Source of the DNA: M55B165 sp051744245
GTDB taxonomy: Bacteria > Actinomycetota > Humimicrobiia > Humimicrobiales > Humimicrobiaceae
Length of the DNA stretch: 18,845 nucleotides
Assembly: GCA_051744245.1 (NCBI GenBank)
Contig: JBNJCV010000030.1
Coordinates: 1 to 18,845 of the forward strand
Reading direction: 5' to 3'
Part shown: piece after piece, positions 14,909 to 18,845 of the stretch
Numbering within the stretch: the stretch's first letter is position 1
Layout of the letters: every line of letters starts with the position of its first letter
Notes under the pieces: generated by a model
Database searches by the model: none
What the model was told of the DNA's origin: nothing
Seen by the model: only the letters and a program-made list of their open reading frames with translations
Program-made: the position numbers and the translations under genes

Positions 14909-16033
14909 ATGAAAAAATTTTCAGAACAAGATAAAAAATATATGCAATTGGCTATTAACCTTGCAGAAAAAGCAAGGGGGAAAACCGCGCCAAACCCTAT
15001 GGTTGGCGCAGTAATAATAAAAGATGGCCACATAATATCCACAGGCTATCATAGGAAAGCTGGAAAGCCGCACGCTGAAATAGAAGCAATTAAAAAATGC
15101 AGGGAACCGCTTACAGGATCCAAGATGTATATAACTTTAGAGCCTTGCTCAACTTATGGAAGAACTCCCCCCTGCACCACAGAGTTAAAGAAACATAATT
15201 TTTCTGAAATTATCATTGGTTCAAAAGATCCCAATCCAAAAGCTTTTGACCGTGGAATAAAAATTCTAAGGGATCATGGTTTTAAAGTTAAAGTGGGATT
15301 GCTTGCTCCCAGAATCAGAAAACAAAACGAAGCCTTTTTTAAAAACATGGAAAAAGCCATCCCCTTTGTTACCGCCAAAATTGCCTCCAGCATTGATGGA
15401 AAGCTGGCAGCTAAAAGCGGGGATTCAAAATGGATAACCTCCACTGAATCCAGAAAAACTGTTCAAAAATTAAGAGCAGAAGCAGGCTGTACATTAACCG
15501 GAATAAACACTGTTATATCAGATAACCCTTACCTCTTCCCCAGGAAAAAACTGGATGATTATTCAGTAGAAAAAAGGCTTGAAAACTTCACCAGAGTTAT
15601 CCTGGACTCCAGTTTAAGAATTGCCCTTGATTCAAACATTGTAAAAACCTCAAACAAGGTAAACACAATTATATTTTCCTCCAGCAATAACATAAAGAAG
15701 GAAGATAAACTAAAATCCAATAATATAAAGGTGGTTAAAATTAACCTGAAGGCAAGCGGCAGCCTACTTAAAATATTAAAAATTCTTTACCAGGAATTTA
15801 GCATTTATTCTATCCTGGTAGAATCCGGCCCCACCCTGCTAACTTCATTGCTTGAGGCTAATTTAATAGATAGGCTGACAATATTTTTAGCACCAATAAT
15901 AATTGGGGCCAATAGCGGATACGATATGTTCGGGGACCTGGGAATAAACCATATAAAAGAGGCTAAAAAACTTGTTTTTGATAAAGTAGCAGAACAGGGC
16001 AAAGATATAATGGCAATAGCATATCCAAAATAA
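14909..16033 (+). CDS. ribD: Bifunctional pyrimidine deaminase / reductase RibD
   Basis: The 374-residue protein has an N-terminal cytidine-deaminase-like zinc domain (about 1-145), with HAE (55-57) and PCSTYGRTPPC (79-89; Zn ligands His55, Cys80, Cys89 and catalytic Glu57). A C-terminal NADPH-dependent reductase domain follows (about 150-374; TAKIASSIDGKLAAKSGDSKWIT, later VESGPTLL). It converts the GTP cyclohydrolase II product to 5-amino-6-ribitylamino-uracil phosphate in two steps. It is the first gene of the FMN-controlled operon. The ATG begins 3 bases after the terminator U-tract with no Shine-Dalgarno, which is unusual. The encoded N-terminus FSEQDKKYMQLAINLA matches RibD family starts, so the start is believed. 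Confidence 0.97.
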   Translation: MKKFSEQDKKYMQLAINLAEKARGKTAPNPMVGAVIIKDGHIISTGYHRKAGKPHAEIEAIKKCREPLTGSKMYITLEPCSTYGRTPPCTTELKKHNFSEIIIGSKDPNPKAFDRGIKILRDHGFKVKVGLLAPRIRKQNEAFFKNMEKAIPFVTAKIASSIDGKLAAKSGDSKWITSTESRKTVQKLRAEAGCTLTGINTVISDNPYLFPRKKLDDYSVEKRLENFTRVILDSSLRIALDSNIVKTSNKVNTIIFSSSNNIKKEDKLKSNNIKVVKINLKASGSLLKILKILYQEFSIYSILVESGPTLLTSLLEANLIDRLTIFLAPIIIGANSGYDMFGDLGINHIKEAKKLVFDKVAEQGKDIMAIAYPK

Positions 16034-16034
16034 A

Positions 16035-16682
16035 ATGTTTACAGGAATAATTAAAAAAACAGGAAGAGTCAGCAAAATAGCTACTGTAGCTGCAGGCAAA
16101 AAAATAACTATAGAATGCAGTGAAATATTTGAAAATTTGAAGATTGGGGATTCTATAGCAGTGGATGGCTGCTGCCTTACAGTCAAAAGCAAGGACGGGG
16201 ACAGTTTTTCTGCTGACCTTTCCCGCCAGACCATTGAAAATACTACTTTTAAGAATATTAGGGAAGGCCAAATTGTAAATTTAGAAGAGGCGTTGGCTGC
16301 AGGCGAGAAACTAGGAGGCCATTTTGTATCCGGCCATATTGACAATGTGGCCAGAATTTTGGACATAAAAAGAACCGGGGATTTCTATAACCTGGAAATA
16401 GAGCTAAAGGAAGGAAATAAGCCTTTTGTAGTTTCCAGAGGCTCTATAGCCCTTGATGGTATCAGCTTAACTATTGCTGCTGTTAGCAGTAAAAGCTTTA
16501 GCCTTACAATTATCCCCCACACATTTAATAATACAAACCTTTATGCCAAAAAAGCCGGGATTTTGGTTAACCTGGAAGTAGATTTGCTGGCAAGGTATAT
16601 GGCAAATTATTTAGAGAATAGGAATATTTCTAATAAAGACAAATTATTAAAGGAGAAATTAGAAAAATATGGCTTTATCTAA
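16035..16682 (+). CDS. ribE: Riboflavin synthase alpha chain
   Basis: The 215-residue protein consists of two lumazine-binding beta-barrel repeats. It starts with the invariant MFTGIIKKTGRV. Repeat 1 contains GDSIAVDGCCLTV. Repeat 2 starts near LGGHFVSGHIDNVA and contains GSIALDGISLTI. The trimeric enzyme dismutates two 6,7-dimethyl-8-ribityllumazine molecules to riboflavin and a pyrimidinedione. The ATG is one base after the ribD stop and lacks its own Shine-Dalgarno, so translation probably depends on ribD. The last 14 bases overlap the start of ribBA. Called ribC in some bacteria. Confidence 0.97.
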   Translation: MFTGIIKKTGRVSKIATVAAGKKITIECSEIFENLKIGDSIAVDGCCLTVKSKDGDSFSADLSRQTIENTTFKNIREGQIVNLEEALAAGEKLGGHFVSGHIDNVARILDIKRTGDFYNLEIELKEGNKPFVVSRGSIALDGISLTIAAVSSKSFSLTIIPHTFNNTNLYAKKAGILVNLEVDLLARYMANYLENRNISNKDKLLKEKLEKYGFI

Positions 16683-17880
16683 AAACTATTTTTGTTCTAT
16701 TGAACAATCTATTAAATATGTAAGGGATGGAAAAATAATAATTATTGTCGACGACAGGTCCAAAAAAAATGAAGGAGTATTTTTCCAGGCAGCTGAAAAA
16801 GCAACTCCTGAGTCAATAAATTTCTTTATGACCCATGGGAAAAGCCTTATATGCCTACCCTGTCTTGAAGAAAGGTTAAAACACCTAAAGATACCCATGA
16901 TGATAAGCGGCAATGACCCACATTCTAATATTGCCTCTTTTGCAGTGTCCATAGACATAAATAAAGCAGGAACAGGTGTCTCTGCAAGCGATAGAGCCTC
17001 CACCATAAGAGCTTTTCTAGACCCTAAAACAAGACCTGAGGATATTTCCATGCCCGGACATATTTTCCCTTTAAAAGCCCAGCCAGGGGGAGTGCTTGCC
17101 AGGGCAGGCCACACGGAATCAGCAGTAGACTTGACTAAGATTGCAAATATGTATCCAGCCGGGGTAATATGCGAAGTGGTAACCGAAGAAGGAGAGGTAG
17201 CCCTTCTTCCAGACCTGGTAAATATTTCTAAAAAATTTGGCCTGAAAATAGTAACTATAGAAGAACTTATAAGGTACCGCAAGAAAAAAGAAAAGCTTAT
17301 TGAAAAGGTTGCAGAAATAAACCTGCCTACAAAATGGGGAAACTTCAAAGCAACAACCTACCGGTCAAAAATAGATAATGAGAGCCACATTACTTTAATT
17401 AAGGGAGACATCCGTGGCAAAAAAGATGTACTGGTAAGAGTGCATTCACAATGCCTTACTGGAGATACCTTCGGTTCAAAAAGATGTGACTGCGGAGAAC
17501 AATTAGACAGCGCATTTAACCTAATTAACAAAAAAGGCACAGGAGTACTGTTATACATGGCCCAGGAAGGAAGAGGCATAGGTTTATGCAATAAAATGAA
17601 GGCTTACGAACTGCAAGAAAAAGGTTTGGATACGGTAGAGGCAAACCTAAAGCTAGGTTTTGATGCGGACCTAAGAGATTATGGCATTGGGGCACAAATT
17701 CTGGCTGACCTTGGACTGTCAACCATACACCTTATGACTAATAACCCCCAAAAAGTAGTAGGGCTTTCCGGGTATGGGCTGGAAATAACTAAAAGGATAC
17801 CCTTGAAAGTTACCCCCAATAAAAATAATAAAAAATACCTTAAAACCAAAAAAACAAAACTAAACCATTTATTAGACTAG
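16669..17880 (+). CDS. ribBA: RibBA: GTP cyclohydrolase II with a degenerate DHBP synthase domain
   Basis: The 403-residue fusion has a DHBP synthase (RibB) fold at about 1-205 and GTP cyclohydrolase II (RibA) at about 206-395. The RibA half looks intact: HSQCLTGDTFGSKRCDCGEQL with Zn cysteines 262, 273 and 275, QEGRGIGL (299-306), NNPQKV. The RibB half is odd. The usual D-D-E-D-R-E-N-E-G-D motif reads DDRSKKNEGV (28-37), so residues matching E. coli Arg37, Glu38 (Mg ligand) and Asp42 are Lys32, Lys33 and Val37. The later RPGH is MPGH, and the usual DGxMAR is EGEVAL. GHTE (147-150, His148) and CE (Glu169) remain. GTP ring opening is expected; DHBP formation from ribulose 5-phosphate is doubtful. 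The start overlaps ribE by 14 bases, with AAGGAG upstream. Confidence 0.93.
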   Translation: MALSKNYFCSIEQSIKYVRDGKIIIIVDDRSKKNEGVFFQAAEKATPESINFFMTHGKSLICLPCLEERLKHLKIPMMISGNDPHSNIASFAVSIDINKAGTGVSASDRASTIRAFLDPKTRPEDISMPGHIFPLKAQPGGVLARAGHTESAVDLTKIANMYPAGVICEVVTEEGEVALLPDLVNISKKFGLKIVTIEELIRYRKKKEKLIEKVAEINLPTKWGNFKATTYRSKIDNESHITLIKGDIRGKKDVLVRVHSQCLTGDTFGSKRCDCGEQLDSAFNLINKKGTGVLLYMAQEGRGIGLCNKMKAYELQEKGLDTVEANLKLGFDADLRDYGIGAQILADLGLSTIHLMTNNPQKVVGLSGYGLEITKRIPLKVTPNKNNKKYLKTKKTKLNHLLD

Positions 17881-17893
17881 GGAAAGGATAATC

Positions 17894-18358
17894 ATGAAAA
17901 AATTTGAAGGAAAATTAGATGCAACAAACTTAAAAATTGGGATATCGGTCAGCCGCTTTAATGAATTTATAACTTCAAAGCTTTTGGACGGAGCCCTTGA
18001 TTGCCTGAAAAGGCATAATTGCCCGGAAAAAAATATTGAAATTGCATGGGTGCCGGGAGCCTTTGAAATGCCCACCGCAATTAAAATAATGGCAAACTCA
18101 AAAAAATATGATGCCCTTATTTGCCTGGGAGCAGTAATAAAGGGAGACACTTCCCACAACCAATATATAGCAAGTGAAACCATTAAGGGAGTCTCCAAGA
18201 TAAGCCTTGATTTCGGGATACCTATTGCTTTCGGGGTAATAACCCCAGACAGTTTAGAGCAAGCCATAGAAAGAGCAGGAACCAGAAAAGGAAATAAAGG
18301 CTGGGAGGCAGCACTTAGTGCAATTGAGATGGCAAATCTTATTGGCCAGCTTAAATAA
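17894..18358 (+). CDS. ribH: 6,7-dimethyl-8-ribityllumazine synthase
   Basis: The 154-residue protein joins 5-amino-6-ribitylaminouracil with 3,4-dihydroxy-2-butanone 4-phosphate, the step before riboflavin synthase. It usually forms pentamers or 60-mer capsids. Motifs: SRFNEFIT (substrate-stacking Phe), VPGAFEMP, ICLGAVIKGDTSH with the catalytic His, and IERAGTRKGNKGWEAA with the phosphate-binding Arg/Lys. The usual aromatic-acidic pair after the His (for example HYDYV in Bacillus subtilis) is HNQYI here, a mild deviation. The Shine-Dalgarno AAGGA is 5 bases before ATG. It is the last gene of the rib operon, 13 bases after ribBA. Confidence 0.97.
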   Translation: MKKFEGKLDATNLKIGISVSRFNEFITSKLLDGALDCLKRHNCPEKNIEIAWVPGAFEMPTAIKIMANSKKYDALICLGAVIKGDTSHNQYIASETIKGVSKISLDFGIPIAFGVITPDSLEQAIERAGTRKGNKGWEAALSAIEMANLIGQLK

Positions 18359-18396
18359 ATTAGAAGTGCCTAAAGCCAAATAGGCACTTCTAATTT
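18357..18396. terminator. Bidirectional terminator of the rib operon and the corrinoid gene
   Basis: A perfect 16-bp stem, AAATTAGAAGTGCCTA (18357-18372) with TAGGCACTTCTAATTT (18381-18396), encloses an 8-base loop and overlaps the ribH stop codon. It sits between convergent genes with A/T-rich ends on both sides, so it can serve both strands. The U-tract is short (ATTTAAT). Confidence 0.75.
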
Positions 18397-18416
18397 AATA
18401 TCCCTATTAAAGCCAG

Positions 18417-18845
18417 TTATCCAATAAGCTCTTCTGCCAGGTCTACTGCACTTGATGCATCTGCTGCATAACCGCTTGCACCAATCTGGTCTGCATATTC
18501 CTGGGTTAGGGGTGCTCCGCCTACCATAACCTTAACTTCTTTGGTCTCCCCGTCTTTTTTAAGTGTTTCAATTACATCCTTCATTACCGGCATGGTAGTG
18601 GTTAGAAGTGCTGATAGGCCCAGTACTTGTGCCTTGTTCTTTTTTATCTCTTCTACAAACTTTTCTGTAGGTATATCCACACCTACATCTATTACATCAA
18701 ATCCTCCGCCTTCAAGCATCATTCCTACCAGGTTCTTGCCTATATCATGCAGGTCTCCCTGTACGGTGCCAATTAAAACCTTGCCTTTGGAGGTGGCTCC
18801 GGATTCTGTTAGCAGGGGCTTTATTATATCCATTGCTGCATGCAT
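18417..18845 (-). CDS. Corrinoid (B12-binding) methyltransferase protein, 5'-truncated by the window edge
   Basis: The visible 142 residues are the C-terminal cobalamin-binding Rossmann-like domain of an MtaC/MtbC/MttC-type corrinoid protein. GDLHDIGKNLVGMML (30-44) has the D-x-H-x-x-G motif, with His33 as the lower cobalt ligand. SALLTTTMPVMKD and VMVGGAPLTQEYADQIGASGYAADA complete the fold. Full proteins are about 210 residues, with an N-terminal four-helix domain, so roughly 70-80 residues lie beyond the right edge; the first visible Met is probably internal. Family role: accepts a methyl group from a methylamine, methanol or methoxy donor through a cognate MtxB and passes it on. The substrate cannot be told here. 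Confidence 0.93.
   Translation of the reverse strand: MHAAMDIIKPLLTESGATSKGKVLIGTVQGDLHDIGKNLVGMMLEGGGFDVIDVGVDIPTEKFVEEIKKNKAQVLGLSALLTTTMPVMKDVIETLKKDGETKEVKVMVGGAPLTQEYADQIGASGYAADASSAVDLAEELIG

Noticed and set aside
16686..17348. 220-codon minus-strand ORF opposite ribBA
   Set aside because: It is antisense to the RibB domain, with no Shine-Dalgarno and no recognisable motif; the plus frame is clearly the coding one.
1..18845. tRNA genes, CRISPR array, insertion sequences or phage genes
   Set aside because: No cloverleaf, regularly spaced repeat, transposase or integrase reading frame was seen in any intergenic stretch.

Overview
The window is a chromosomal segment of an AT-rich bacterium. 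Arg codons AGA/AGG and Ile codon ATA are frequent, TTG starts occur, genes are closely packed, and stop codons often abut or overlap. The gene set points to an anaerobe: FeoB-type ferrous iron uptake, a single-cluster [4Fe-4S] ferredoxin, a flavoredoxin-like reductase and a corrinoid methyl-transfer protein. The style resembles Clostridia or an anaerobic candidate phylum. The sequence does not fix the taxon. No rRNA, tRNA, CRISPR array, insertion sequence or prophage was found.

Layout. (1) 78-2176 (+) is a two-gene membrane-quality-control operon, an NfeD-type protease followed by a stomatin/slipin. (2) Converging on it, 4485-2178 (-) is feoB with a small FeoC-like winged-helix protein. Its promoter (4516-4544) carries a perfect 14-bp palindrome typical of DtxR/MntR-family metalloregulators between the -10 box and the start codon. 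(3) 4622-6572 (+) is a GNAT acetyltransferase overlapped by a membrane-anchored TPR protein. (4) 7640-6569 (-) is a 3-methyladenine DNA glycosylase followed by an unrecognised helical protein. (5) 8146-8577 (+) is a single-domain EamA transporter whose 3' end overlaps a cyclophilin-fold protein (8940-8563, -). (6) 9078-9269 (+) is a ferredoxin, followed by about 430 gene-free bases holding a switchable pair of hairpins and a strong terminator with no obvious gene. (7) 10915-9701 (-) is a secreted beta-helix (bactofilin-like) plus membrane-domain protein starting at TTG. (8) A flavin reductase-like protein (-) is divergent from a Na/Pi cotransporter with a PhoU-like tail (+). (9) 14603-13610 (-) is an orphan galactitol-type PTS IIB and ribulose-phosphate 3-epimerase. 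(10) 14681-18396 (+) is a complete rib operon: promoter, FMN riboswitch with terminator, ribD, ribE, ribBA, ribH, terminator. (11) A corrinoid protein (-) runs off the right edge.

How they work together. The rib operon makes riboflavin from GTP and ribulose 5-phosphate and is feedback-controlled by FMN. Flavin is then used by proteins such as the flavin reductase. The divergent rpe interconverts ribulose 5-phosphate, the sugar substrate of the RibB half-reaction. The most notable finding is that the RibB (DHBP synthase) half of RibBA has lost several substrate- and Mg-binding residues, while its GTP cyclohydrolase II half keeps the residues checked. This enzyme may therefore supply only one branch of the pathway.
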